64,000 nt of DNA from Parvularcula dongshanensis. Lineage in GTDB: Bacteria; Pseudomonadota; Alphaproteobacteria; Caulobacterales; Parvularculaceae. The position numbers and the translations under genes were made by a program. The DNA lies in assembly GCF_014199615.1 (NCBI RefSeq), contig NZ_JACHOB010000001.1:496001-560000 (forward strand). Reading direction: 5' to 3'. Positions 52,736-61,216 of this stretch are shown in pieces; position 1 is the first letter of the stretch, and the number at the start of each line of letters is the position of its first letter. The notes under the pieces are model-generated. The model was not told the DNA's origin. It saw nothing but the letters and a program-made list of their open reading frames with translations, and did not search any database.

Positions 52736-55504
52736 ATGACCAAGGCCCTCCTCGCCGCCGCCCTCCTCGGGACCTCGGCGCTCACCTTCTCCGCCGTCCC
52801 TGCCCTCGCGCAGTCCGGCGAGATCGAGGTCGAGCTGCCCTTCGAGCAGTTCACGCTCGACAACGGGCTGCGGGTGGTCGTGCACGAGGACCGCAAGGCG
52901 CCGGTGGTAGCCGTTCAGGTCATGTACGGCGTCGGCTCCAAAGACGAGCCCGAAGGCAAGACCGGCTTCGCCCACCTCTTCGAACACCTGATGTTCAACG
53001 GCTCGGAGAACTTCGATCAGGACTTCTTCGTCGCGCTCAAGGACATGGGTGCGACCCAGTACAACGGCACGACCAACACGGACCGGACGAACTACTACGA
53101 GACCGTGCCCAGGGGCGCGCTCGACAGGATCCTGTTCCTCGAATCGGACCGGATGGGCCACCTCCTCGGCGCGGTGACGCAGGAGAAGCTCGATAACCAG
53201 ATCGGCGTCGTCCAGAACGAGAAGCGCCTCGGCGAGGACCGACCCTTCGGCCGGCGCATCTGGACCGACATCTACGAGAACCTCTACCCCGTCGGGCACC
53301 CCTACCACCACTCGACCATCGGCTCGATGGCGGACCTCGACGCCGCCTCGCTCGACGACGTGAAGGAGTGGTTCAAGCAGTACTACGGCGCGGCGAACGC
53401 GGTCCTCGTGCTCGCGGGCGACATCTCGCCGGACGAGGCCCGGCCCCTCGTCGAGAAGTACTTCGGCGACATTCCCTCCGGCCCGCCGCTCCTGAAGCCG
53501 TCCGTGAACTCCGTGCCCCTCGATACGAACAAGTACGGCGTGATGCAGGACCGTGTGGCCCAGCCGCGCATCTACCGGACCTACGTTGCGCCCCCCACGG
53601 GCTCGGCGGACAGCCCGCTCCTCGACGCGATGGCGCGGGCCATGGGGGGCGGCAAGACCTCCCGGCTCTACCGACGCCTCGTCGACGACCTCCAGATCGC
53701 GAACTCCGCCTCGGCCTTCTACTCCGAGGACATCCTGTCGGGCGAGATCTTCTTCATCATCGACGCCAAGACCGAAGAGGACATCCCGAAGATCAACCAG
53801 GTCCTCGACGAGGAGATCGCGAACTTCCTTCGCAAGGGTCCGACGCGGGATGAGCTCGACCGCACCAAGACGATCTACCTGGCCTCGGAGCTGCGGGGCC
53901 TCGAAGCGGTCGCGGGCAAGGCGTCGAACCTGGCCCGGGGCACGTTGTTCCTGAACGACCCCGACTACTACACGAAGGAGAACCTAGACCTCCTACAGGC
54001 CGCGACGCCGAAATCGGTGCAGCAGGCCGCCTCGCGCTACCTGACGAACGGCTACTACGAGCTGCAGGTCCTGCCCTTCCCCGACTACACGGCCAGCGCC
54101 GAGGGCGTGGACCGCAGCGAGCTGCCCGCGCTCGACGACGGGGCGGAGGTCAGCTTCCCCGATGTCCAGGAAGCGCAGCTTCAAAACGGCATCAAGGTCA
54201 TCGTCGCCCCGCGGCCGACCGTGCCGGTGGTCGAGCTCGCCGTACAGTTCGACGCGGGCTCCGCGACCTCGAACGTCGGCCTCGGCGGCAAGGACCCGAT
54301 CCCCGGCCTCGCCTCCATGGCCGTGAACCTGATGGACGAGGGGACCGAAGACCGCACCGCGCAGGAGATCGCGTCGGAGGCCGAGGCGCTCGGCGCCGAC
54401 ATCGCGGTCTACAACTCGAAGGACGACAGCAAGGCTTACCTCTCGGCCCTCAAGGTGAACCTGCGCCCCTCGCTCGCCCTGCTGGCGGACCTCGTGAAGA
54501 ACCCGAGCTTCCCGCCCGAGGAGATCGAGAAGCTGCGCAAGCAGACGATCGACGATTTGCGCCAGGAACGCGCCGACGTGCAGGCGCTCGGCTTCCGCGC
54601 CCTCTCGAACGCCGTGTTCGGCGCGGACCACGCCTATGGCGACGTGCCGACGGCTGAAGAAGAGGTCCAGGCGGTCCAGTCCATCACCCGTGACGACCTG
54701 ATCGCATGGAAGAACGCGTGGCTGCGCCCTGAGGACGCGACGATCTACGTTACGGGGGATACGACCCTCGACGAGATCATGCCGGAGCTCGAACGGGCCT
54801 TCGGCGACTTCCGCGGCCAGGGCGAGGCGGCGGAGAAGGACCTCGGCACGTTGCCCGAGGGGCAGACGCCGCGCCTCATCGTCGTCGACAAGCCCGAGAC
54901 GCAACAAGCCCTGATCCTGGCGGGCCGTCCCATCGACCCGTCGGGCGGCGAGACCGACACCGCGCTCGAAGCGATGAACGACGCCTTCGGCGGGAACTTC
55001 CTCAGCCGGATCAACATGAACCTGCGCGAGGACAAGGGCTGGTCCTACGGCGTGCGGTCGGGCGCGTCCGACGCGGTCGGCAGCCGCCTCTTCTACCTCT
55101 ACGCGCCGGTGCAGATCGACAGGACCGGCGACAGCGTGAAGGAGCTCGTCACCGAGATGAAGAACGTCGTCGGGGACCAGCCGCCGACGCAGGCCGAGCT
55201 CGACCAGACCGTCGCGGGCGTGGTCGGCGCCTTGCCGGGCCGTTTCGAAACGGCGCAGTCCGTCCTCTTCTCAATGATGGGCAACGCCGTCCTCGGACGG
55301 CCGCTCGACTACGACGCGGGCGAGGCCGAGCGCTACAACACGCTCAAGACGGCCGACCTCGAAGCCGCGGCGCAGTCCGTGATCGACCCTGACAGCCTGA
55401 CCTGGGTCATCGTCGGCGATTACGACGCGATGAAGGACCAGCTCGAAGGGCTGGACCTCGGCCCCGTCGAAGTCAGAAGCGTCACGGGCGAAGCCGCCGA
55501 CTGA
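52736..55504 (+). CDS. M16-family zinc peptidase, exported, two-domain
   Basis: A 922-residue pitrilysin-class peptidase with a signal peptide ending near VPALAQ. The inverted zinc motif is HLFEH at residues 80-84 in the N-terminal half. NEKRLGEDRPFGRRIWTDIY is the usual second-strand block. The C-terminal M16 half has ELAVQFDAGSATSNVGLGGK but no second HxxEH, as is normal. It probably degrades peptides in the periplasm, fitting the M1, S9 and amidohydrolase genes. Ends at a hairpin terminator. The gap 52635-52735 shows nothing recognisable beyond a possible TTGACC element. Confidence 0.94.
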   Translation: MTKALLAAALLGTSALTFSAVPALAQSGEIEVELPFEQFTLDNGLRVVVHEDRKAPVVAVQVMYGVGSKDEPEGKTGFAHLFEHLMFNGSENFDQDFFVALKDMGATQYNGTTNTDRTNYYETVPRGALDRILFLESDRMGHLLGAVTQEKLDNQIGVVQNEKRLGEDRPFGRRIWTDIYENLYPVGHPYHHSTIGSMADLDAASLDDVKEWFKQYYGAANAVLVLAGDISPDEARPLVEKYFGDIPSGPPLLKPSVNSVPLDTNKYGVMQDRVAQPRIYRTYVAPPTGSADSPLLDAMARAMGGGKTSRLYRRLVDDLQIANSASAFYSEDILSGEIFFIIDAKTEEDIPKINQVLDEEIANFLRKGPTRDELDRTKTIYLASELRGLEAVAGKASNLARGTLFLNDPDYYTKENLDLLQAATPKSVQQAASRYLTNGYYELQVLPFPDYTASAEGVDRSELPALDDGAEVSFPDVQEAQLQNGIKVIVAPRPTVPVVELAVQFDAGSATSNVGLGGKDPIPGLASMAVNLMDEGTEDRTAQEIASEAEALGADIAVYNSKDDSKAYLSALKVNLRPSLALLADLVKNPSFPPEEIEKLRKQTIDDLRQERADVQALGFRALSNAVFGADHAYGDVPTAEEEVQAVQSITRDDLIAWKNAWLRPEDATIYVTGDTTLDEIMPELERAFGDFRGQGEAAEKDLGTLPEGQTPRLIVVDKPETQQALILAGRPIDPSGGETDTALEAMNDAFGGNFLSRINMNLREDKGWSYGVRSGASDAVGSRLFYLYAPVQIDRTGDSVKELVTEMKNVVGDQPPTQAELDQTVAGVVGALPGRFETAQSVLFSMMGNAVLGRPLDYDAGEAERYNTLKTADLEAAAQSVIDPDSLTWVIVGDYDAMKDQLEGLDLGPVEVRSVTGEAAD

Positions 55505-55507
55505 CGA

Positions 55508-55527
55508 GAGGGGGCGAAAGCCCCCTC
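55508..55527. terminator. Bidirectional GNRA-capped terminator
   Basis: GAGGGGGC (55508-55515) and GCCCCCTC (55520-55527) are perfectly complementary with a GAAA loop, between the convergent M16 and PEP-CTERM-like genes. Confidence 0.75.
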
Positions 55528-56203
55528 ACCGCCCACGCGGCCGAAGGATCAAGAACCCCGTACCGAACAGCGCGAACGCGCTGGGCAGCGGTACGGGGTT
55601 CGCCGCGCCTTGAAACTCCACGAACTGCGTGAAGGCTTCGTCCGTCTCGAAGTCGGTGAAGCCGAGCCCGGCGAAGCCTTCGAACACGAGGCTGTCCGCG
55701 TTCAGGAAGGCGATGAAGTCGCCGATCGTCGTGAAGGACGCAGCGGGCACGTCGTCGCCGCTGACCGAGAAGGTCAGCGAGAATCCGTCGCCCGAATCCG
55801 TACCCAAACCGCCCGCGATGCTCGGCGATACGGTGAACCCGCCGACGCCGCCCGACAGGGTGATCGCGCCGTCGGTCGGGTCCGCATCGGTGAACGATCC
55901 GCAGCAGGCCTGGAGCAGGATGCTGCCGTTGCCGCCCGTCCCGGCGATGCCGATGTTCGCCTCGAACAGGTCGTTCGCCGCGGCGAAGGGCAGGTCTGGA
56001 AGGTCCGGCACGTCCGCAAGGCCGAACGCGAACGAGACGGCGTCGCCGGGCAGGAAGTCGTCCTTGAAACCGCTCGCGGCATCACCGCTGCCCGACGTGC
56101 CGGTGACTTCGCCGGCCGCGTCGACGATGACGGCAGCCCCGGCGGCCGGTGGCAGCATGCCGAGCAGACCCGTTAGGGCCAAGATCTTCAGATTACGCTT
56201 CAT
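55526..56203 (-). CDS. PEP-CTERM-like (VPLPSA) exported protein
   Basis: A 225-residue exported protein. Signal peptide near MKRNLKILALTGLLGMLPPA. The middle is Gly/Asp/Phe-rich and beta-like (DAAGEVTGTSGSGDAASGF, CCGSFTDADPTDGAITL). The C-terminus is NPVPLPSAFALFGTGFLIL followed by Arg-rich RPRGR: the VPLPSA motif, a hydrophobic helix and a basic end, as in PEP-CTERM/exosortase sorting signals. An exosortase and an associated glycan cluster would be expected elsewhere in the genome; none is seen here. Cargo function unknown. Confidence 0.8.
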   Translation of the reverse strand: MKRNLKILALTGLLGMLPPAAGAAVIVDAAGEVTGTSGSGDAASGFKDDFLPGDAVSFAFGLADVPDLPDLPFAAANDLFEANIGIAGTGGNGSILLQACCGSFTDADPTDGAITLSGGVGGFTVSPSIAGGLGTDSGDGFSLTFSVSGDDVPAASFTTIGDFIAFLNADSLVFEGFAGLGFTDFETDEAFTQFVEFQGAANPVPLPSAFALFGTGFLILRPRGR

Positions 56204-56282
56204 CTCTCCGGCCTCCTCTCCCGAAAGGCCCCCGGGCGGAAGGGTAAGGCTAGGGCGTTCCGCCGCGCAAGCGCGCCGCGCA

Positions 56283-57335
56283 CTACCGCCGCGCCTGCGC
56301 CGCGATCCTCAAAAGCGCCCGTTCGACGACCTCCTTTTGCGGCGCGCCGGTGCGCTTCGCGGCGAGGTCGGCCTCGAGAAGCGCCTCGGCCGCCGCCTCG
56401 AGCCTGCGCACGTCCCAGCGCTTGAGCTGCTCTCCGAAGGCGCGCTGCTCGCCGTAGAAGACGGGCGGGCGGAGGGCCTTCATCGCCGCGGCCGGGGGCT
56501 GTCCGTTCTCCACCAGCCGCGCGGCAGCGAGGAGGCGGAGAAGCTTTCCCTGCGCGATGCGCAGGATGCCCAGGAGGCTCGCCCCTGCCCCCTCCGCGCG
56601 ATGGAGCGCCTCGGACAGGCCCTTGGCGTCGCCGACCGCCGCGCGTTCCCACACTTCGAAGGTCGCATCCTGCGTGTCGTCGGCGCGGCAGGCCGCGACC
56701 TCCTCCATGCCGATCTGCGCCGGGCCGGCCCGCACGCTCTTCGGTCCTGCGTAGAGGATCAGCTTCTCGATCTCGGAGCGGGTGACGCCGCGGTCGTCGC
56801 CCAGGCGCCCCACGAAGGCCATCAAGGCTTCATCCGTGATCGTCAGGTCTTCTTGGGCGAGGGCGTCCTTGACCGTCTGGACGACGTCGCGGGCGTCGTC
56901 CGCGTAGCAGGCGATGACCGCCGCCCGTTTGCTCTTCTCGCAGGCCTTCCTCAGGCCAGAGGTCTTCTTGAGGTCGCCCGCCTCGATCACGACGACGGAG
57001 GCGGGTTTGACGCTGTCTGCCTCGATCCCGTTCAGGAGGAGGGTCACGGCCTTCGTCACCGGCTCGCCGCCGCCCCTGACCCGGACGAGGCGGTCGCCGC
57101 CGCCGAAGCTGAGCGCCTGCGCCTCGTCGGCGAGCCGTCCGGGTTCGGACAGGTCGCTCTCGGCGAACTCGGTCGCGGCCCAGGGATCGTTCGGGTCGGC
57201 GACGACTTGGCGCCCGATCATCGCCGCGCGTTCGCGCACCAGGCCCTGGTCGGGACCGTAGACGAGGACGACCGGCTTCTCCTCGTGGCGCTTCTGGAGG
57301 AACGCCTTGACGTCGCGGGGCGCGATCGCGGTCAC
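56283..57335 (-). CDS. holA: DNA polymerase III delta subunit
   Basis: A 350-residue clamp-loader subunit that opens the sliding clamp. Features: PVVLVYGPDQGLVRERAAMI at the N-terminus, VVVIEAGDLKKTSGLRKACE, then ALMAFVGRLGDDRGVTRSEI, EIEKLILYAGPKSVRA and the C-terminal GASLLGILRIAQGKLLRLLA. Start is GTG 57335, overlapping the lptE stop, so holA is coupled to lptE. Confidence 0.93.
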   Translation of the reverse strand: MTAIAPRDVKAFLQKRHEEKPVVLVYGPDQGLVRERAAMIGRQVVADPNDPWAATEFAESDLSEPGRLADEAQALSFGGGDRLVRVRGGGEPVTKAVTLLLNGIEADSVKPASVVVIEAGDLKKTSGLRKACEKSKRAAVIACYADDARDVVQTVKDALAQEDLTITDEALMAFVGRLGDDRGVTRSEIEKLILYAGPKSVRAGPAQIGMEEVAACRADDTQDATFEVWERAAVGDAKGLSEALHRAEGAGASLLGILRIAQGKLLRLLAAARLVENGQPPAAAMKALRPPVFYGEQRAFGEQLKRWDVRRLEAAAEALLEADLAAKRTGAPQKEVVERALLRIAAQARR

Positions 57336-57967
57336 GGCCTGCCGATCGCCCCTTCGCCCGCCGGGGCGTCCACGGGGCCGCCGTCATCGTCCAGGACGTC
57401 GTCCTCCTCGTGAAGCGTATCGAGCGGTTCGTCGTCGATGACGGGCGGGAGGGGAACGCTGGAGCCTTCGGGTGCGCGGTCCTTGAGGTAGAGCGCGACG
57501 TCGGTCTCGAGCCTTCGCGCGAGGTCGAGCGCCGCGCGCCGCACGGCGTCCTCGCGCCCTACGAGCGAGGCGTACTGAGAATCGACGACGCCGTAGGAGA
57601 CGATGGTCTGAAGCGAGCTTCTACGCCGGTCGCCGGTCTGCGTGTCCTGCAGCGTGTAGCTGGCGTTGAGGACGTAGTCGTAGCGCGTGGTGTCCGCCGC
57701 CTCTGTCACCGCGACCGCCCGGCGCTGGTCGCGCAGCGCGATGGCGAGGCGGTAGCGCTGGCTCGGCGCGTCGCCCGGCAGCACGTCGCGCAGCGCGCCC
57801 TGGACGTAGTAGGCGGCGTCGGGCGGCCCCTGCACGCCCGTCACCGTCACCTCGCGCATGTCCGACGCGATGCCGGAGCGCCCGCCCGTCGCGTAGAGGG
57901 GCGTGAAGCCGCAGCCCTCGACGAGGAGCGCGAGGCCTGCGAGCGCGGCGATCGCTGCGCGCCTCAT
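57332..57967 (-). CDS. lptE: LPS assembly lipoprotein LptE
   Basis: A 211-residue outer-membrane lipoprotein that plugs LptD. Lipobox in [14 protein letters not shown]; then [20 protein letters not shown], and the repeated strand block [20 protein letters not shown]. The C-terminus is an acidic, unconserved tail ([15 protein letters not shown]). ATG 57967 overlaps the leuS stop. Order leuS-lptE-holA is typical of proteobacteria. Confidence 0.9.
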   Translation of the reverse strand: MRRAAIAALAGLALLVEGCGFTPLYATGGRSGIASDMREVTVTGVQGPPDAAYYVQGALRDVLPGDAPSQRYRLAIALRDQRRAVAVTEAADTTRYDYVLNASYTLQDTQTGDRRRSSLQTIVSYGVVDSQYASLVGREDAVRRAALDLARRLETDVALYLKDRAPEGSSVPLPPVIDDEPLDTLHEEDDVLDDDGGPVDAPAGEGAIGRP

Positions 57968-60732
57968 CCCGCCACCACGTTCACGATGCGCCAGCCCGAA
58001 GGCTTGTTCGGCACGGCGATCACCTTTCGGACCTCCTTGCCCTCGAGGAAGCGCACGACCGCTGGCTCTGCGAGCGCCGCGGCCTCGACCGTCTCGCGGT
58101 CGGCGTCGGCCGCGACCGTGACCTCGCCGCGCTTCTTGCCGCCGACCTGGACGGGCACGGTGACGGTGTCGGCTTGGAGGAGCGAAGGCTCGGCGATGGG
58201 CCAGGGCGCATCGCAGACGAGGCCCTGGCCGCCCAAGGCCGACCAGCACTCCTCGGCGAGGTGCGGGCAGAAGGGCGCGACGAGGCGCGCGAGCGCGGAG
58301 AGCGCCTCTGCGGTCTCCGGCGCGGGGGCGTCCTTCAGACCCTTCAGGGAACCTAGGAACTCGTAGAGCCGCGCGATGGCCTTGTTGAAGCGGAAGGCAG
58401 CGATGTCGTCGGTGACGCCCTGGACCGTACCGTGGGTCGCGCGGCGAAGGTCCGACGTGCCCTCAGGCGTCCCCGCCCCGGCGAGCACGCCTTCATGCGC
58501 CGCGCACAGATCGTAGACTCGGTTCACGAAGCGCGAAGCGCCCTCGACCCCGCTCTCGGTCCACTCGACGTCCCGCTCGGGCGGGGAGTCCGACAGCATG
58601 AAGAACCGCGCGGCGTCCGCACCGTACCGGTCCGCGATGGCGTCGGGCGAGACGACGTTCTTCTTGGACTTGGACATCTTTTCGATGGGCAAGATACGAA
58701 CAAACTCGCGAATGGGTTCGCGCTTTCCGCTTCCTGGCGTGAACAGTCTAATCCCTGCCCGACCTTCACGCTTAGCGACGTCAATAACGCCGCGGAAGAA
58801 ATCAGGGTCGTCCGAAAGTTGGTGCTCTTCTCTATTCAATATCACAGGGTTACTCACGCGCTTGGCGTTGTCCCACATACGGCGAAGCTCGCCGTCCGAT
58901 GGCTCAGATCCGTCCCACTTGATAAATTCGACATCATCAGGACTGACATATTGGAATAGGTGGTCTCGATAAGTCTCATGCGTCACCATCCCCTGCGTGA
59001 ACAGGTTCTCGAACGGTTCATCCCGATCCGTATACCCGCAATCCTTCATGTTCCGCATGAAGTAGCGGGCGTAGAGGAGGTGCAGGATCGCGTGCTCGAT
59101 GCCGCCGATGTACTGGTTCACGGGCAGCCAGGCGTCGGCCTCGGCCTTCGCGACCGGCGCGCCTTCGGGCTGAGACGCGAAGCGAGCGTAGTACCAGGAC
59201 GAATCGACGAAGGTGTCCATCGTGTCGGTCTCGCGCCGGGCGGGGCCGGAACAGGACAGGCACGGCACCTCGCGCCAGTCCTTGCAGACGTCGCGGTCCA
59301 GCGGATTGCCCGTCTTCTTGAACTCCTCCGCCGGCACGTCCGGCAGGGTGACAGGCAGCTGGTCCTGCGGCACCGGCACCGCGCCGCAGGCGTCGCAGTG
59401 GATGACCGGGATCGGGCAGCCCCAGTAGCGCTGACGAGAAACGCCCCAGTCGCGCAGACGATAGTTCGTGGTCCCCTCGCCCCAGCCCATCTCCTCGATC
59501 TTGGCGATGGCTGCGGGCAGCGCCTCCTCGACCGGCAGGCCGTCCAGGAAGTCTGAGTTGATGATCGTGCCGGGGTCCGTGAACGCCTCGTCCCCGACCT
59601 CGAACGTCGCGGGGTCCGCGTCCGGCGGGCAGACGACGGGCTTCACGGGAAGATCGTACTTGCGCGCGAAGTCGAGGTCGCGCTGGTCGTGTGCCGGGCA
59701 GGCGAAGATCGCGCCCGTGCCGTAGGTCATCAGGATGAAGTTCGCGACGTAGACCGGCAGCTCTTCGTCCGTGAACGGATGCCGCCCGGTGACCGGCAGG
59801 CGGTAGCCGCGCTTCTCCGCCTTCTCGATCGCCTCCTCCGACGTGCCCGCCGCCTGGCACTCGGTCAGGAACTGGGCGAGGCCGGGGTCGTCATGCGCGA
59901 AGTGCTTCGCGAGCGGATGGTCCGGCGCGACGCCCAGGAAGCTCGCGCCGTAGAGCGTGTCCGGCCTGGTCGTGTAGATCGGCAGGTCGCGCGTTCCCTC
60001 CGGCAGGGCGCCCGCCTGCGCGGTCAGGGGGAAGGCCATCTTCAGGCCCTTGGACTTGCCGATCCAGTTGCGCTGCATCTGGCGCACGTGCTCGGGCCAG
60101 CCTGCGAGCCGCCCGTCGTCGAGCGCGGCGAGGAGGTCCTCCGCCCGGTCGGTGATCTTGAAGAACCATTGGGAGAGCACGCGCCGCTCGACCGGGGCGC
60201 CCGAGCGCCAGCCCTTGCCGTCGATCACCTGCTCGTTCGCGAGCACCGTGTGGTCGACCGGGTCCCAGTTCACCATCGACTCTTTGCGCTCGACGAAGCC
60301 GCGCGAGAGAAAGTCGAGGAAGAGCCGCTGCTGCTGGCCGTAATAGGCCTCGTCGCAGGTCGCGAACTCGCGGGACCAGTCGAGCGCCAGGCCCATGCGC
60401 TGGAGCTGGCCGCGCATCACCTCGATGTTGCCATAGGTCCAGTCGCGCGGGTGCCCGCCCGTCTGCATCGCCGCGTTCTCGGCCGGCAGGCCGAAGGCGT
60501 CCCAGCCCATGGGGTGGAGGACGTCGTAGCCTTGCGCCCTCTTGGTCCGCGCGACCACGTCGCCCATGGCGTAGTTGCGGACGTGGCCGATGTGGATGCG
60601 CCCCGAGGGGTAGGGAAACATCTCGAGCACGTAGTAGGGGTTCTTCGGGTCCTTCGGCGTCGCGAAGCTCTCCGCCTCGCGCCAGCGCGCCTGCCACTTC
60701 TCTTCGATGGGTTTGGGGTCGTACTTCGCCAT
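57964..60732 (-). CDS. leuS: Leucyl-tRNA synthetase
   Basis: A 922-residue class I synthetase. Start [21 protein letters not shown]-type motif [20 protein letters not shown]; editing domain including [25 protein letters not shown] block [20 protein letters not shown]. All catalytic parts appear intact. An internal stretch of roughly residues 563-687, just before KMSKS, is encoded by GC-poor DNA (24 of 60 bases GC in 58921-58980, against 42 of 60 in 58021-58080) with unusual codons such as ATA and AGA, while the frame stays open. It matches the position of the bacterial leucine-specific insertion domain. Confidence 0.96.
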   Translation of the reverse strand: MAKYDPKPIEEKWQARWREAESFATPKDPKNPYYVLEMFPYPSGRIHIGHVRNYAMGDVVARTKRAQGYDVLHPMGWDAFGLPAENAAMQTGGHPRDWTYGNIEVMRGQLQRMGLALDWSREFATCDEAYYGQQQRLFLDFLSRGFVERKESMVNWDPVDHTVLANEQVIDGKGWRSGAPVERRVLSQWFFKITDRAEDLLAALDDGRLAGWPEHVRQMQRNWIGKSKGLKMAFPLTAQAGALPEGTRDLPIYTTRPDTLYGASFLGVAPDHPLAKHFAHDDPGLAQFLTECQAAGTSEEAIEKAEKRGYRLPVTGRHPFTDEELPVYVANFILMTYGTGAIFACPAHDQRDLDFARKYDLPVKPVVCPPDADPATFEVGDEAFTDPGTIINSDFLDGLPVEEALPAAIAKIEEMGWGEGTTNYRLRDWGVSRQRYWGCPIPVIHCDACGAVPVPQDQLPVTLPDVPAEEFKKTGNPLDRDVCKDWREVPCLSCSGPARRETDTMDTFVDSSWYYARFASQPEGAPVAKAEADAWLPVNQYIGGIEHAILHLLYARYFMRNMKDCGYTDRDEPFENLFTQGMVTHETYRDHLFQYVSPDDVEFIKWDGSEPSDGELRRMWDNAKRVSNPVILNREEHQLSDDPDFFRGVIDVAKREGRAGIRLFTPGSGKREPIREFVRILPIEKMSKSKKNVVSPDAIADRYGADAARFFMLSDSPPERDVEWTESGVEGASRFVNRVYDLCAAHEGVLAGAGTPEGTSDLRRATHGTVQGVTDDIAAFRFNKAIARLYEFLGSLKGLKDAPAPETAEALSALARLVAPFCPHLAEECWSALGGQGLVCDAPWPIAEPSLLQADTVTVPVQVGGKKRGEVTVAADADRETVEAAALAEPAVVRFLEGKEVRKVIAVPNKPSGWRIVNVVAG

Positions 60733-60861
60733 TTCGGGCCTTCAGGAACGGTCCCGGCCTTGTTGCGAAAGCGTGAGGGCGAGGCAAGCCAGGAGGCGCG
60801 CAGGGGCAAGCGTCCGCCCCGAGTGCGGTATGAGAAGGTCCGGGGTGTCCCGCGCGCGGCT

Positions 60862-61041
60862 CGCCGCAGCGAAGGGTTGAGTAAGGTTTGCTGCGGCGTG
60901 AAGGGTCCCACACCGTAGCCTGACGCGCGGTACGGAACCCTCCACCTCCCTCGAGGCGATCCGCCGGGGCCGTTCTTCAGCTCGCCCGGCGCGTGTCTGG
61001 CCTGAGGACGTGGGTAGCACTCCATCTACCAGACGCCTCAG
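60862..61041. ncRNA. Candidate structured RNA or leuS leader
   Basis: Three stems: CGCCGCAGC 60862-60870 with GCTGCGGCG 60890-60898 (9 bp, loop 19 nt); AGGGT 60902-60906 with ACCCT 60937-60941 and inner CCGTA 60913-60917 with TACGG 60931-60935; CTGAGG 61002-61007 with CCTCAG 61036-61041 and inner GGTAG 61013-61017 with CTACC 61026-61030. No match to tmRNA, RNase P, SRP, 6S or tRNA hallmarks that I can see. Strand undetermined. Confidence 0.3.
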
Positions 61042-61085
61042 CACGTGGTCCCGCAGCGGCAGGCAAGGGAGACGTCAGCTGTCCG

Positions 61086-61141
61086 CCCCGCCCCGGCCCT
61101 GCCGCGACGAAGGCAGCATGCCCCGGGCGGCAAGGGCGGGG
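61086..61141. repeat. Interrupted inverted repeat (double-stem hairpin)
   Basis: CCCCGCCC (61086-61093) pairs with GGGCGGGG (61134-61141); inner TGCCGC (61100-61105) pairs with GCGGCA (61127-61132). Adjacent to the next hairpin, it may belong to a REP-like element or the S9 gene's 3' end. Confidence 0.45.
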
Positions 61142-61148
61142 ATAAGTC

Positions 61149-61194
61149 GTAGGGCGGTCGCGGCACGCGGCCGCGCGAAGCGCGACCGCCCTAC
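61149..61194 (-). terminator. Strong hairpin after the S9 peptidase gene
   Basis: A perfect 14-bp inverted repeat (61149-61162 and 61181-61194, GTAGGGCGGTCGCG and complement) with an 18-nt loop containing CGCGGCCGCG. It lies 22 bp past the S9 stop. No U-tract; could also be a dispersed repeat. Confidence 0.55.
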
Positions 61195-61216
61195 GGGGAG
61201 GTGAGCGTGGCGGTTC

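Larger units (their letters stand above)
60733..61216. other. Large structured intergenic region between leuS and the S9 peptidase
   Basis: 484 bp without a credible protein gene. It holds at least three stem-loops close together (60862-61041), an interrupted inverted repeat (61086-61141) and a strong hairpin (61149-61194). Transcription from the S9 gene towards leuS passes through it, so it should also contain the leuS promoter and leader. The one open frame across it on the minus strand lacks a protein-like pattern. Confidence 0.5.

Noticed and set aside
60742-61044. 100-codon minus-strand frame upstream of leuS considered as a leucine leader peptide or small protein
   Set aside because: No run of leucine codons, Arg-rich shadow-like composition, and it reads through several hairpins.
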